Shown here one piece after another: positions 48,900-58,909 of a stretch of 64,000 bases of DNA. A program made the position numbers and the translations under genes. The notes under the pieces were generated by a model. That model had not been told where the DNA came from. It ran no database searches and saw nothing but the letters and a program-made list of their open reading frames with translations. The DNA is from Opitutaceae bacterium. GTDB taxonomy: Bacteria > Verrucomicrobiota > Verrucomicrobiia > Opitutales > Opitutaceae. The stretch lies in NCBI GenBank assembly GCA_002713695.1, contig PAUB01000047.1, positions 104,462 to 168,461 of the forward strand. Direction: 5' to 3'. Every line of letters begins with the position of its first letter. Positions within the stretch are counted from its first letter, which is position 1.

Positions 48900-49043
48900 G
48901 GAGACAGGGCTTCTGTGAGTGTTTAGAGGGGCTAATTTAGGGGAATTCACCACAGGGCGCGCTTTACAAGTTTGTGTGCCCACGCTACCCGTGTTGAAGT
49001 TACGCGCATAAGCACGGAGATATTTCCCCATTCCAAACTGACT

Positions 49044-49826
49044 ATGATACTTTTCGGCACTCTGTTCACCTCCTCCATCGGTCGAAAATTTCTGATGGCG
49101 GTCACTGGATTGATCCTTGTGGGGTTTGTAACCGGCCATTTGGTCGGGAATTTACAAATCTTTCTCCCTCCGGATCAGATCAATGGCTACGCTCACTTTC
49201 TGCAAGGTTTGGGACCACTCCTCTGGGCTATTCGACTCTTTCTCTTGGCCTGTGTTGTTATTCACGTTTGGGCTGCCGTGGCTCTGACGATGGAAAGCCG
49301 TTCTGCACGAGGTCCTGAAGCCTACGGAGTAAAGAAATGGCTCCGAGCTTCCGTTGCATCGCGCTACATGCGGATGAGCGGTATCGTGGTCTTGGCCTTC
49401 ATCATTTATCACTTGGCCCACTTCACAATCGGGTTTGCCGGTGCAGAGACATTCAAGTCAAATCTGCCACACGTCTTGCTTGAGCATGATGTGCGCGAAT
49501 TTGGCATTCCGCTTGCGTCGGCTGGAACAGAAGTTCACGACGTCTATTCTATGGTGTTTCTCGGTTTCGCGAGCCCACTTGTTTCGCTTTTCTACATGGT
49601 GGCGGTGGGATTGTTGACGGTGCATCTCTGGCACGGCACTGAATCGCTCTTTCAAACCATTGGCTGGCGGAATGTGAAGTGGGCGAGCTGCCTACGTCGC
49701 TTCGTCGCTCTCTATTGTATTCTTTATCTACTGGGTAACTTGGCGATTCCGGGCGCGATTTTAAGCGGCCTGTTAGAACCTGCCGCAGGCACCACTGCAG
49801 CGGATGAAATGATTGCTCAACCCTAA
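49044..49826 (+). CDS. sdhC: Succinate dehydrogenase/fumarate reductase cytochrome b558 subunit
   Basis: Five-helix di-haem membrane anchor of complex II. Candidate haem-ligand histidines are in V-T-G-H-L-V-G-N, V-V-I-H-V-W-A, Y-H-L-A-H-F and V-H-L-W-H-G-T. 260 residues from the ATG at 49044. No separate sdhD is present, which fits the b558 (B-type) complex. sdhA follows after 12 bases. Confidence 0.95.
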   Translation: MILFGTLFTSSIGRKFLMAVTGLILVGFVTGHLVGNLQIFLPPDQINGYAHFLQGLGPLLWAIRLFLLACVVIHVWAAVALTMESRSARGPEAYGVKKWLRASVASRYMRMSGIVVLAFIIYHLAHFTIGFAGAETFKSNLPHVLLEHDVREFGIPLASAGTEVHDVYSMVFLGFASPLVSLFYMVAVGLLTVHLWHGTESLFQTIGWRNVKWASCLRRFVALYCILYLLGNLAIPGAILSGLLEPAAGTTAADEMIAQP

Positions 49827-49838
49827 CGCTTTTCCGAC

Positions 49839-51761
49839 ATGGCTACGCTAAATTCGAATATCCCTCCCGGCCCCCTGGCTGATAAGTGGAACACTTACAA
49901 AGCCAACATGAAGTTGGTTAATCCGGCCAATAAAAGGAAATACAATGTCATCGTGGTCGGTGCTGGTTTAGCCGGTGGATCCGCTGCTGCGACCATGGCC
50001 GAGCTGGGCTACAAGGTTGATTGTTTTGTCTTCCACGACAGCCCACGTCGCGCGCACTCCATCGCTGCACAGGGTGGCGTGAATGCCACCAAGAATTATC
50101 AGAACGATGGCGACAGCGTTTATCGTTTGTTCTATGACACCGTAAAGGGCGGGGACTATCGGTCACGCGAGGCCAACGTGCATCGCCTAGCTGAAGTTTC
50201 GAATAACATCATCGATCAATGTGTCGCCCAAGGGGTGCCCTTCGCTCGTGAATACGGCGGTCTGCTCGATAATCGTTCATTCGGTGGCGCTCAGGTATCT
50301 CGCACCTTTTATGCCCGTGGCCAAACCGGCCAGCAGCTTTTGCTCGGCGCTTACTCGGCACTCTCCAAGATGATTGCGCAGGGCGGGGTGACGATGCACA
50401 ACAACTCCGAGATGCTCGAGCTTGTCCTCATCGATGGACAGGCCAAAGGCATCGTGGTGCGCAACCTCATCACCGGAGAAATCACGCGGCATGCCGCCGA
50501 TTGTGTGGTCATGGCCACTGGTGGTTACGGCAACGTCTTCAATCTCTCTACTTATGCACGCAACTCGAATTGCACGGCGGCCTGGCGCGCCTATAAGAAG
50601 GGAGCTTGCTTTGCTAACCCATGCTACACGCAGATACATCCGACCTGTATTCCAGTTTCGGGTGATTATCAGTCTAAGTTGACCCTGATGTCTGAGTCGT
50701 TGCGTAACGATGGACGTATTTGGGTGCCGAAGAAGGCGGAGGATTGTGAGAAGAACCCAAATGAGATTCCGGAGGAAGATCGCGATTACTATTTGGAACG
50801 GATCTATCCGAGCTTTGGTAATCTGGCGCCGCGCGATGTCTCTTCCCGTGCTGCCAAACGTATGTGCGACGAAGGTCGTGGAGTTGGGCCAACCAAGCTA
50901 GGCGTCTATCTCGATTTCAGCGATGCGATCAACCGCCTCGGCGAAGACACCGTGCGTGCGCGTTATGGTAACCTTTTCGATATCTATAAAGAGATCACCG
51001 ATGAATCGGCTTACGAGACGCCGATGCGCATTTTCCCAGCCGTGCATTACACGATGGGCGGTCTTTGGGTGGACTACAATTTGATGTCCAACATCCCTGG
51101 GCTATTTGTTCTGGGTGAGGCCAACTTCTCGGACCACGGTGCGAATCGCCTCGGTGCATCCGCGCTCATGCAAGGTCTGGCTGATGGTTACTTCGTCTCG
51201 CCTTACACGGTCGGCAATTACCTCGCGACTCAGAAGCCCGGGTCGACCCCATCAATCGACGAGCCTGCTTTCATGGAAGCCGCTAAAGCTGTCGATGATC
51301 TGACTCAACGCCTTCTCAATACTAAGGGGAAGGAAACCGTTGCCCACTACCACAAACGCCTCGGCAAGATCATGTGGGATCATTGCGGTATGGCGCGGAC
51401 GAAGGAAGGCCTCGAAGAAGCGCTGAAACTTATCCCTGCGTTACGCGAAGAATTCTGGGCCAACGTCAATGTGCCGGGCTCCGACAAATCACTTAATCAA
51501 GCCCTCGAAAAAGCTGGTCGATTGGCAGACTTCTTCGAGCTTGGTGCACTGATGTGCCGTGACGCTCTTACTCGTGAAGAAAGCTGTGGCGGCCACTTCC
51601 GTGAAGAATACCAACATTCCGATGGCGAATGCCTGCGCGACGACGAAAAATTCGCGCACGTCGCGGCGTGGGAATACCAAGGGGAAGGCAACGTGCCGAA
51701 CCGCCTCACTGAAGAACTTAACTACGAGACCGTGAAAATGAGCACTCGTAGCTACAAATAA
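49839..51761 (+). CDS. sdhA: Succinate dehydrogenase flavoprotein subunit
   Basis: Oxidises succinate with covalently bound FAD. The FAD site is [13 protein letters not shown] near residue 40, and [11 protein letters not shown] holds the FAD-linking His. H-Y-T-M-G-G-L and H-G-A-N-R-L-G are the substrate-side motifs. The 640-residue length is typical of B-type enzymes. Confidence 0.97.
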   Translation: MATLNSNIPPGPLADKWNTYKANMKLVNPANKRKYNVIVVGAGLAGGSAAATMAELGYKVDCFVFHDSPRRAHSIAAQGGVNATKNYQNDGDSVYRLFYDTVKGGDYRSREANVHRLAEVSNNIIDQCVAQGVPFAREYGGLLDNRSFGGAQVSRTFYARGQTGQQLLLGAYSALSKMIAQGGVTMHNNSEMLELVLIDGQAKGIVVRNLITGEITRHAADCVVMATGGYGNVFNLSTYARNSNCTAAWRAYKKGACFANPCYTQIHPTCIPVSGDYQSKLTLMSESLRNDGRIWVPKKAEDCEKNPNEIPEEDRDYYLERIYPSFGNLAPRDVSSRAAKRMCDEGRGVGPTKLGVYLDFSDAINRLGEDTVRARYGNLFDIYKEITDESAYETPMRIFPAVHYTMGGLWVDYNLMSNIPGLFVLGEANFSDHGANRLGASALMQGLADGYFVSPYTVGNYLATQKPGSTPSIDEPAFMEAAKAVDDLTQRLLNTKGKETVAHYHKRLGKIMWDHCGMARTKEGLEEALKLIPALREEFWANVNVPGSDKSLNQALEKAGRLADFFELGALMCRDALTREESCGGHFREEYQHSDGECLRDDEKFAHVAAWEYQGEGNVPNRLTEELNYETVKMSTRSYK

Positions 51762-51788
51762 TTCACGGAACTTATAAATCTTAAGACC

Positions 51789-52580
51789 ATGGTTGCCGAC
51801 ACTTCCTCTGCTAAAAATATTTCTCTCACCCTCCGCGTATGGCGCCAAAATGGCCCCGAAGTCGAAGGCAAGTTTGTCGATTACCAAGCGGCAGACTTAA
51901 ATCCTAACATGTCCTTTTTGGAGATGCTCGACGTCGTCAACGACGACCTCGAACGCCAAGGACAGGAACCCATCGCTTTTGCTCACGATTGTCGCGAAGG
52001 GATTTGTGGCACCTGTTCTCTTGTGATCGACGGTAAGCCGCACGGACCACACGAGGGAATCGCCTCCTGCCAGACTTATGTGCGAAGCTTTAAGGACGGA
52101 GATGTCATCGTCGTTGAGCCCTACCGCGCGAAGCCTTTTCCCGTGCAGAAGGATCTCATCACGGATCGTGCTGCATTTGATGAGATTCAACAGGCTGGTG
52201 GATTTATCAGTGTTCGCACTGGTTCCGCGTGCGACGCCAATGCGACTCCTGTTCCCAAAGAGAATGCGGATCTCGCCATGGATGCGGCTGCTTGTATCGG
52301 CTGTGGTGCATGTGTCGCCGCTTGTAAGAACGCTTCAGCGATGTTGTTCGTAAGTGCGAAAGTTTCTCAATTCTCTCTGTTGCCACAAGGTCAGCCGGAA
52401 CGTGATTCCCGCGTGCTTAACATGGTCGCTAAAATGGATGAACTGGGCTTCGGCAACTGCACTAATCAATACGAGTGTTCGGCCGCTTGCCCTAAATTGA
52501 TCAGTCACGATTTCATCGCGAAGATGAACAAAGAATATTTGAGAGCGTCGTTTCGCGAAGCGTTTAAGACGTCTAAATGA
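51789..52580 (+). CDS. sdhB: Succinate dehydrogenase iron-sulfur subunit
   Basis: Carries electrons through three clusters: [2Fe-2S] Cys68, Cys73, Cys76 and Cys94; then C-I-G-C-G-A-C (Cys169, 172, 175) with Cys179; and Cys224, Cys230 and Cys234 in [12 protein letters not shown]. 263 residues. It follows sdhA by 27 bases and completes a standard sdhCAB operon. A terminator follows. Confidence 0.97.
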   Translation: MVADTSSAKNISLTLRVWRQNGPEVEGKFVDYQAADLNPNMSFLEMLDVVNDDLERQGQEPIAFAHDCREGICGTCSLVIDGKPHGPHEGIASCQTYVRSFKDGDVIVVEPYRAKPFPVQKDLITDRAAFDEIQQAGGFISVRTGSACDANATPVPKENADLAMDAAACIGCGACVAACKNASAMLFVSAKVSQFSLLPQGQPERDSRVLNMVAKMDELGFGNCTNQYECSAACPKLISHDFIAKMNKEYLRASFREAFKTSK

Positions 52581-52624
52581 GTTAGGGCTAACACGAGCTT
52601 AGCTCGCTTTGTTATGAAAAAAAT

Positions 52625-52645
52625 GACCGGGGCTTTGCCTCGGTC
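52625..52645 (+). terminator. Terminator after sdhB
   Basis: Stem GACCGGGGC/GCCTCGGTC (one G-T pair), TTT loop and a T run. It sits between sdhB and the converging lipoprotein gene. Confidence 0.88.
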
Positions 52646-52653
52646 TTTTTTAT

Positions 52654-53136
52654 TTATTCCCCAAGCAGAGTTGAGAGATCAATCGTAGAATTAGTCTCAG
52701 ACTTGAGGTAGCTCTTTTCCTCACTTTCCCGATATTCCATCACATTGACGAGAAGGTAACTCACTACGGGATTCGCTTGAGAGGCGAGCTGGCGAACAAG
52801 CGCAAGGTTCTCAAAGAAGATGGTCACATCATGAGCTTTGATGTTGCTCGGAGCAATTCCGACGGCCTCGGTATTTACGATTTCCCCGACGAAAGTGCCA
52901 TTGAGGTAGAGCTTATGCTTTGAGCCCGACAAGGCTACGGGGATGAAGTTCTCGTTAATGAAGCGCAGCGTGAGGACAGCACGAGGCTGTGAAAGTGCAT
53001 GCGCAGGAGCTGTGAAGTCCACGATTGTGACGGTGATTTCACCGACTTTGGGAGGCGATAAACAACCGGTGACAAAGAGACTGCCAAGAAGAGAGAGGAC
53101 CGATAAGAGGCGTGCTGGGAGAATCATGAGTGCCAT
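52654..53136 (-). CDS. LEA14-like lipoprotein
   Basis: The N-terminus has a hydrophobic signal ending in the lipobox L-F-V-T-G-C, so it is a lipoprotein. The following 130 residues have the LEA_2 (water-stress protein) pattern: I-T-V-T-I-V-D-F, L-T-L-R-F-I-N-E-N-F-I-P-V-A-L, and K-L-Y-L-N-G-T-F-V-G. The family's biochemical role is not known. Starts at 53136 or 53127 are both good; I use 53136. Confidence 0.78.
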   Translation of the reverse strand: MALMILPARLLSVLSLLGSLFVTGCLSPPKVGEITVTIVDFTAPAHALSQPRAVLTLRFINENFIPVALSGSKHKLYLNGTFVGEIVNTEAVGIAPSNIKAHDVTIFFENLALVRQLASQANPVVSYLLVNVMEYRESEEKSYLKSETNSTIDLSTLLGE

Positions 53137-53175
53137 GACAGCAAACAGAAGGGCTCTCGGCAAGACTGGGAAGAG

Positions 53176-53427
53176 TCAGAATACCGAGATGGCTTTCGCG
53201 CTTTCCAATACCACCCAAGCGCAGCCACCAGCGATGATTAGGACCAGAGCATGCCGGAGCAGGCGGCGGCCACGAATGACGCTGTCATGGAAATTCGTAT
53301 TGAGTTTAGTGCGATTATTCTGAGCCATAAAGCTCACGAATCGAGGATGGCGCATACTTCCACGGCGATCTCTCGCCATACCCATGCGGATGGCTGGACG
53401 GTGGAAGAAATTTTTCAACGCGCGCAT
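53176..53427 (-). CDS. Small hypothetical membrane protein
   Basis: About 83 residues from an ATG at 53427: a basic N-terminal half (R-P-A-I-R-M-G-M-A-R-D-R-R) and one C-terminal helix (A-L-V-L-I-I-A-G-G-C-A-W-V-V-L). An inner ATG at 53328 would give 50 residues. It lies upstream of the lipoprotein gene and may be co-transcribed. No family is recognised, and coding status is not certain. Confidence 0.45.
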   Translation of the reverse strand: MRALKNFFHRPAIRMGMARDRRGSMRHPRFVSFMAQNNRTKLNTNFHDSVIRGRRLLRHALVLIIAGGCAWVVLESAKAISVF

Positions 53428-53580
53428 CACAGTATCTATGTGTGAAATGTTGTCGCAGGTTTTCAAGTAGCAAGTGGTCCGCATCACGGTTTTGACGTGT
53501 TTTTTTCATCGGTGTCTCCAGCTGGAAGCTTTGATCTAGTGACGTTGGATAAAAATAATCCGTGCCCAGAGCGAAAATCC

Positions 53581-54621
53581 ATGATTAGTGAAGATATGAA
53601 ATTTGTGGTCATAGGTGCAGGCGCGTGGGGCACAGCCTTTGCCGTGCATCTTGTTGGCACAGGACAGCCGGTGACTTTGGTTCCAAGACGCGAGGAGCAT
53701 GCGAGGGCATTGTCTGAGACCCGAAAGAACCGTGATTACCTTCCAGGAGTGGAATTGCCGGTGGGGTTGACCGTCACAGCGGATTTACAGGGATGCTTGC
53801 GCGAAGCCGATGTCGTCTTGCTGGCATGTCCATCGCAGGCTCTGCGTGAAACATGCGCCCGTATATGCGATCTACTCACGGAAACTGCGGGGATTAAGTT
53901 AGTTCTAAGCCTCGCGAAAGGTTTGGAGCTAAACACTCAGAAACGTCCGTCTGAAGTGATGGGTGAGGTGCTGGTGGATATCCCCGTCGGTTCGCTGAGT
54001 GGTCCGACTAATGCGGCTGAGGCTGCTCAGGGGCGTCCGGCGGCGATGGTAATGGCGGCTACACCTACAAGCGATCTAGTCGAGGTGCAAACTGCGATCA
54101 GCAGCTCGAAACTGCGCGTCTATACGAGTGAGGATTTACCCGGAGTGGAATTCGGGGGCTGTTTGAAAAACATCTATGCAATCGCGGCTGGATGCTGCGA
54201 TGGCCTAAAACTTGGTGATAACACCAAGGCTGCGATGCTGACCAGAGCATTGGCCGAGATGGTGCGCGTAGGCGTGGGACTCGGAGCGCGACCAGAGACC
54301 TTTTACGGTTTAAGTGGGTTTGGCGATTTGGTGGCAACATGCCACGGTGGATGGAGCCGAAACCGCAAATTCGGTCAGGAACTCGGTGAAGGAGCTCGCG
54401 CCGTAGAACTCAATGCCAACCGCAAAACTGTGGTTGAGGGTTACCTGACTACTCAGGCTTTTGCTGATCTCTGTGCCTCGAGAGGAATCGATGCGCCGAT
54501 TCTTCATGAGGTTCACGAGATTCTGTTTGCAGACAAGGCTCCGGCCGAGGCCTTGAATGTGCTCATGAATCGAGGCCTGAAGAGCGAAACCGCGATGCCT
54601 TTTTCAGGCACGGTGGTTTGA
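53581..54621 (+). CDS. gpsA: NAD(P)-dependent glycerol-3-phosphate dehydrogenase
   Basis: Makes glycerol-3-phosphate for phospholipid synthesis. The cofactor motif G-A-G-A-W-G-T-A-F-A is near the N-terminus; S-L-A-K-G-L-E holds the catalytic Lys and E-F-G-G-C-L-K-N-I-Y-A-I-A-A-G the substrate loop. The ATG at 53581 is used; ATG 53596 is possible. Confidence 0.95.
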   Translation: MISEDMKFVVIGAGAWGTAFAVHLVGTGQPVTLVPRREEHARALSETRKNRDYLPGVELPVGLTVTADLQGCLREADVVLLACPSQALRETCARICDLLTETAGIKLVLSLAKGLELNTQKRPSEVMGEVLVDIPVGSLSGPTNAAEAAQGRPAAMVMAATPTSDLVEVQTAISSSKLRVYTSEDLPGVEFGGCLKNIYAIAAGCCDGLKLGDNTKAAMLTRALAEMVRVGVGLGARPETFYGLSGFGDLVATCHGGWSRNRKFGQELGEGARAVELNANRKTVVEGYLTTQAFADLCASRGIDAPILHEVHEILFADKAPAEALNVLMNRGLKSETAMPFSGTVV

Positions 54622-54626
54622 GCGAT

Positions 54627-56357
54627 TTACTTGGGTTGTAGTTCGCGGGGGACTCGGATGTTTTCCACCATTTCCTGCACGTCGTCGGGTGTCGGTGGTG
54701 TGAATTTGGCCACGATTTGGGCCACTACGATGTTAAGAAGCATGCCGAGCGAGCCGATGCCTTCCGGAGAAATCCCGAACCACCAGTGTTCCGCGGTGTT
54801 ATTTTCAGGATGAACAAATTTGAACCAGATGATGTAGGTCGCGGTGAATATGATGCCGGCCAGCATGCCACTCACTGCGCCTTCGCGATTCATCCGTTTT
54901 TGAAAAATTCCCATGATGATGGCTGGAAAGAATGAAGCAGCAGCCAAACCGAATGCGAACGCGACCACCTGAGCGACAAAACCGGGTGGGTTGATCCCGA
55001 AGTATGCCGCCACGATCACTGCGCCACCGGCGGCAAATCTTGCGCAGGTGAGTTCACCTTTTTCGGAGATGTCGGGTTTAGCCCAGCATTTCACAAAATC
55101 GTGGGCAAAGGCAGTGGAGATCACGAGCAGCAGTCCGGCGGCGGTGGAAAGAGCGGCGGCGAGCGCGCCAGCGGCCACGAGACCGACTACCCAGTTGGGG
55201 AGCTGTGCGATCTCGGGATTGGCGAGCACCATGATATCGCGATCAATCGTGAGTTCGTTGCCTTTCCATCCGGCAGATTCCGACTTGGCGATAAAAGCGG
55301 GGTCAGTGTTCTTATCGTTGTAGTATTGGATGAGGCCATCGCCGTTTTTATCTTCGAATTTGATCAGGCCCGTCTTCTCCCAATTGTTAAACCATTCGGG
55401 CACTTCAGCGTAGGATGCGTTTTGGACGGTGGTTAGAAGATTGGTGCGAGCAAACGCGGAAATCGCCGGTGCTGTGGTGTAAAGTAGGGCAATAAAGAGC
55501 AACGCCCAGAATGCCGATGAGCGTGCCGCTTTCACACTTGGAACAGTGTAGAACCTTACAATGACGTGTGGCAGGCCAGCGGTTCCAACCATCAGCGCGA
55601 GCGTAATGGCGGCGACATCGAGAGTGGGCCTAACCCCAGAAGTGTAGGCGGCGAAACCCAGATCGCTGCTGAGGCCGTCGAGTTTATCGAGGAGGTTAAC
55701 TCCGCTGCCATCATTGAGAACAGAGCCGAAACCGATCTGAGGGATGAAATTCCCCGTCATCATAATCGCGATGAAGATCGCGGGAACCATGTAGGCGAAG
55801 ATGAGCACACAATATTGAGCGACCTGTGTGTAGGTGATGCCTTTCATCCCACCGAGCACGGCATAGCAAAAAACAATGAAGGTGCCGATAAACACGCCCG
55901 CGGTGATATCCACTTCAAGGAATCGCGAAAAAACAATCCCGACCCCGCGCATTTGTCCCGCGACGTAAGTGAAGGAAACCATGATCGCGCAGAGAACGGC
56001 GACGAGACGCGCGAACTGTGAGTAGTAACGATCACCCACAAAATTCGGCACAGTGAATTTCCCGAATTTCCTCAAGTAGGGCGCGAGCAACAGGGCGAGT
56101 AGCACATAACCGCCTGTCCAGCCCATCAGGTAAACGCTGCCATCGCGACCCATGAATGAGATGATACCTGCCATCGAGATAAACGAGGCGGCACTCATCC
56201 AATCCGCGGCGGTGGCCATGCCATTGTGAATCGGATGCACACTCGAGCCGGAGACGTAAAACTCGCTGGTGGAGCCGGCCCGCGAGCGGTATGCGATATA
56301 GAGATAAAGTGCGAACGAGAGACCGACGATGAGGAAGGTCCAGTGCTGAACAGTCAT
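54627..56357 (-). CDS. SSS-family cation:acetate-type symporter (VC_2705-like)
   Basis: A 576-residue sodium:solute symporter. It begins with a hydrophobic segment followed by S-E-F-Y-V-S-G-S-S-V and A-A-D-W-M-S-A-A-S-F. A polar insertion near residue 340 contains N-G-D-G-L-I-Q-Y-Y. It is paired with the DUF4212 gene 43 bases upstream, which is diagnostic for the VC_2705 subgroup. The solute is probably acetate or another short monocarboxylate, by family. Confidence 0.9.
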   Translation of the reverse strand: MTVQHWTFLIVGLSFALYLYIAYRSRAGSTSEFYVSGSSVHPIHNGMATAADWMSAASFISMAGIISFMGRDGSVYLMGWTGGYVLLALLLAPYLRKFGKFTVPNFVGDRYYSQFARLVAVLCAIMVSFTYVAGQMRGVGIVFSRFLEVDITAGVFIGTFIVFCYAVLGGMKGITYTQVAQYCVLIFAYMVPAIFIAIMMTGNFIPQIGFGSVLNDGSGVNLLDKLDGLSSDLGFAAYTSGVRPTLDVAAITLALMVGTAGLPHVIVRFYTVPSVKAARSSAFWALLFIALLYTTAPAISAFARTNLLTTVQNASYAEVPEWFNNWEKTGLIKFEDKNGDGLIQYYNDKNTDPAFIAKSESAGWKGNELTIDRDIMVLANPEIAQLPNWVVGLVAAGALAAALSTAAGLLLVISTAFAHDFVKCWAKPDISEKGELTCARFAAGGAVIVAAYFGINPPGFVAQVVAFAFGLAAASFFPAIIMGIFQKRMNREGAVSGMLAGIIFTATYIIWFKFVHPENNTAEHWWFGISPEGIGSLGMLLNIVVAQIVAKFTPPTPDDVQEMVENIRVPRELQPK

Positions 56358-56400
56358 GAAAGCTTAAGGGGTAGAGTTGGGGAAAAGGGGAGACTGAGAG

Positions 56401-56661
56401 TCAGTCTTCGTGGACGCCGTATTTACGATCAAGTCGATTCATGCGCCACGCGTAGTAAGCGATCAGCACCACGAAGACATAAATAGAGCCTTGTTGGGCC
56501 ATCCAGAATCCGAGTTTGAATCCTCCGATTTGATACTGATCGAGAAACTCCACGAAAAAAATGGAGCAACCAAACGAAACAAAAGCCCACACGAACAAGA
56601 GACCCGCGATCAATCGCAGGTTGGCCCGCCAGTGTGCACGACGGTTTTCAGGGGTAGCCAT
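56401..56661 (-). CDS. DUF4212 small subunit of SSS symporter
   Basis: An 86-residue protein with two membrane helices (L-I-A-G-L-L-F-V-W-A-F-V-S-F and I-Y-V-F-V-V-L-I-A-Y-Y-A) and the pattern H-W-R-A-N-L-R-L then F-W-M-A-Q-Q-G-S. Found with VC_2705-type symporters, and sits directly upstream here in the same transcript. Confidence 0.9.
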   Translation of the reverse strand: MATPENRRAHWRANLRLIAGLLFVWAFVSFGCSIFFVEFLDQYQIGGFKLGFWMAQQGSIYVFVVLIAYYAWRMNRLDRKYGVHED

Positions 56662-56736
56662 AAGCCGTGAGCATGGGTGGCTCCCCTTGCGTCGGTCAAC
56701 TGTGGAGTCGGCAGTAGGTCGCGCGGCCTAAACGTC

Positions 56737-57174
56737 TCACTTTGCCTTTTCGATCACGGCTACTTTCCCATCGCGGAAGGTGACTCTAATCCTGTCCTCC
56801 TCGCGATCTTCGTAGTGATCCACTTGCACGGGTTCGTAATAAACGATGTAGGATTTGGTGACGGGATTGTATTGCACCATCCGTCGGTAGCCCACGTTAC
56901 GCGTCTCGATATACTCCGAATAGTAGGCGCTATAGATCCAGGTGATGTCGCTGCCATCGGCAGTCGTCCGTTCGCTTTTGGAATCAGGCGTTCCCAATGC
57001 GATGTAAACCATATCAGGCGTGTAGCCGATCTCGACCATGCCTTGTCTTAGCTTTTCCTGGGCTTCAGTATCTAAGGACGCAAAAATGGCGGCTTTCTCT
57101 TCGGATCGTTTTTCAAACGTGCTGCAGCCAGCCCAGCCCAACAGTAGGAGAGAGATGAGGAAACGGGTTTTCAT
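56737..57174 (-). CDS. Hypothetical lipoprotein with BamE/SmpA-like motif
   Basis: 145 residues with lipobox W-A-G-C (residues 14-17). The segment G-M-V-E-I-G-Y-T-P-D-M-V-Y-I-A-L-G-T-P-D recalls the SmpA/BamE repeat. The ATG at 57174 is selected by the signal peptide. The rest is beta-rich and Tyr-rich. A role in the outer envelope is likely, not proven. Confidence 0.72.
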   Translation of the reverse strand: MKTRFLISLLLLGWAGCSTFEKRSEEKAAIFASLDTEAQEKLRQGMVEIGYTPDMVYIALGTPDSKSERTTADGSDITWIYSAYYSEYIETRNVGYRRMVQYNPVTKSYIVYYEPVQVDHYEDREEDRIRVTFRDGKVAVIEKAK

Positions 57175-57253
57175 GGGGTGAGGGATGTTAATGTGATCAA
57201 ATCTGCTTAGAGAAGCAAATGCGGCTTGGCGTTTTTGGAAGCAGGAGCAGGGT

Positions 57254-58021
57254 GTGATAATGATCTCATCTGGGCTGGTTTCGATCACATTTCGTCAACT
57301 CACACCGGAAGCCATTGTTGCTCTGGTGCGCCAAGCTGGGTTGCACGGGATTGAGTGGGGCGGTGATGTGCACGTCCCCCATGGCGATTTAACGAGAGCT
57401 CGCGAAGTTGGTGAGATGACTCGTGAAGCCGGACTCGAGGTCGCTGCCTATGGTAGTTATTTCCGAGTAGGAAATAGCGAAGATAGTGGTCTGCCTTTTT
57501 CGCACGTATTGGACTCTGCCTTAGAATTGGGTGCGCCGGTGATCCGCGTATGGGCAGGGACGGAGGGTTCAGTGACCGTGGGTTCAGAGGGGCGTAAGCG
57601 AGTCGTGGCAGATCTACGTCGCATCACAGAGTTGGCTGCAAAAGCAGGCGTGCGGGTAACCACAGAGTTTCACGGTGGGACATTAACCGATACGAATGAG
57701 TCCACAATTAAACTCCTCTCGGAAGTGGATCACACCAATCTATCCACTTACTGGCAGCCACTGATGGGAATGAGCGATGAGACTTGTGTGGAAGCGATTG
57801 GGCAGTTGTCCCCGCGATTATCCCATCTGCATGTCTACCATTGGGATTCAGTTAAGGAGCGCTGCCCCTTGTCTGCCGGAGCACTGCGTTGGCAGAAATT
57901 TTTACAGGCCGCCCAAGAGGTTCCGGGTGATCGATATGCGATGTTGGAGTTTGTTAAAGATGATGAGCCCGAGAATTTTCTCCGCGATGCCGCGACTCTC
58001 CACGAGTGGCTTAAGATTTGA
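57254..58021 (+). CDS. Sugar phosphate isomerase/epimerase (TIM barrel), second copy
   Basis: 255 residues of the xylose isomerase-like superfamily. Metal-site candidates: T-T-E-F-H-G-G and H-L-H-V-Y-H-W-D, with a final E-F-V-K-D. It starts at GTG 57254, six bases after AGGAG, or at ATG 57260. It is a different subfamily from the gene at 36992. It converges on the broken EamA transporter. Confidence 0.85.
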   Translation: MIMISSGLVSITFRQLTPEAIVALVRQAGLHGIEWGGDVHVPHGDLTRAREVGEMTREAGLEVAAYGSYFRVGNSEDSGLPFSHVLDSALELGAPVIRVWAGTEGSVTVGSEGRKRVVADLRRITELAAKAGVRVTTEFHGGTLTDTNESTIKLLSEVDHTNLSTYWQPLMGMSDETCVEAIGQLSPRLSHLHVYHWDSVKERCPLSAGALRWQKFLQAAQEVPGDRYAMLEFVKDDEPENFLRDAATLHEWLKI

Positions 58022-58820
58022 TGGCGGCAACAGCCTGACGAGGCGGCACGACATCACTGTGTTTCTTTTTCTGCAGTGAGATGATGGCTGCCGCTGTGAT
58101 AATAATAGCCGTGGCGGTGAGCGTGCGTGCTGTCAGAGGTTCATCGAGAATCCATCAGCCAAGAACGACGGCGACAAGCGGGTTGACGAACGCATGAGTG
58201 GACGCGAGGGCAGGTGATACGTTTTTCATTAACCAGACAAAGCTGGAAAATCCGACCAACGATCCGATAAAGATCAGGTAAATCACGGCCCAACAAGAGC
58301 TCGTGGAAACCTGAGAGGCATCGAAGCGTTGGAAATCACCGCAGAGCAAGCCGACAAATATTATGGCTGGGCATCCTCCCAGCATTTGGAGGGCAGCTGA
58401 CATGAATGGGCTGGCTCCATTCTTAGTATGCCGCGAATAGATCGCTCCGATAGACCAAAAGGCACAAGCGGAGAGTATCGCGATGACGCCAATCTGAGAG
58501 AGCCCGCCTTCGCTTTGGCTTTCCCAAGTTGCTGCTAGCCAAGCGACACCGAACAATCCCAAGAGCAATGCGACAATCGTTAATCGGGTGGGGCGTTCTC
58601 CGCCCGGCCATGCCCATTCCGTAAGGGCAATAAACAGTGGGCCTACGCCAATCAGCAAGGCGGCGACGCTGGAGACGATAAATTGCTCTGCCCAACCCAC
58701 TAGAGCATTGCCGCCTAACAGCAATAAGGTGCCGATAATCGAGTTATCAATCCACTGGCGGAGAGTGGGTTTCGTCGCCCCACGGCAGCGGAGAAAAACA
58801 TATAGCAGCGTGCCTGGCCA
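58011..58820 (-). pseudogene. EamA/DMT-family transporter, truncated and interrupted
   Basis: The frame runs through typical EamA helices (G-T-L-L-L-L-G-G-N-A-L-V-G-W-A-E-Q, S-A-L-Q-M-L-G-G, A-S-T-H-A-F-V-N-P-L-V-A-V-V-L-G) and is then cut by TGA at 58155-58157. Sense resumes directly as W-I-L-D-E-P-L-T-A-R-T to a TAA at 58011. The first helices are missing upstream of 58820. The 3' end overlaps the isomerase gene. Confidence 0.82.
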
Positions 58821-58909
58821 TCACTGACATTGTCCAACCAATCCGTTGGATTCGGGATCCGTGATTGCAATACGGTGTGATTCTGTGCGGGTATTATTCT
58901 TTACAACAC

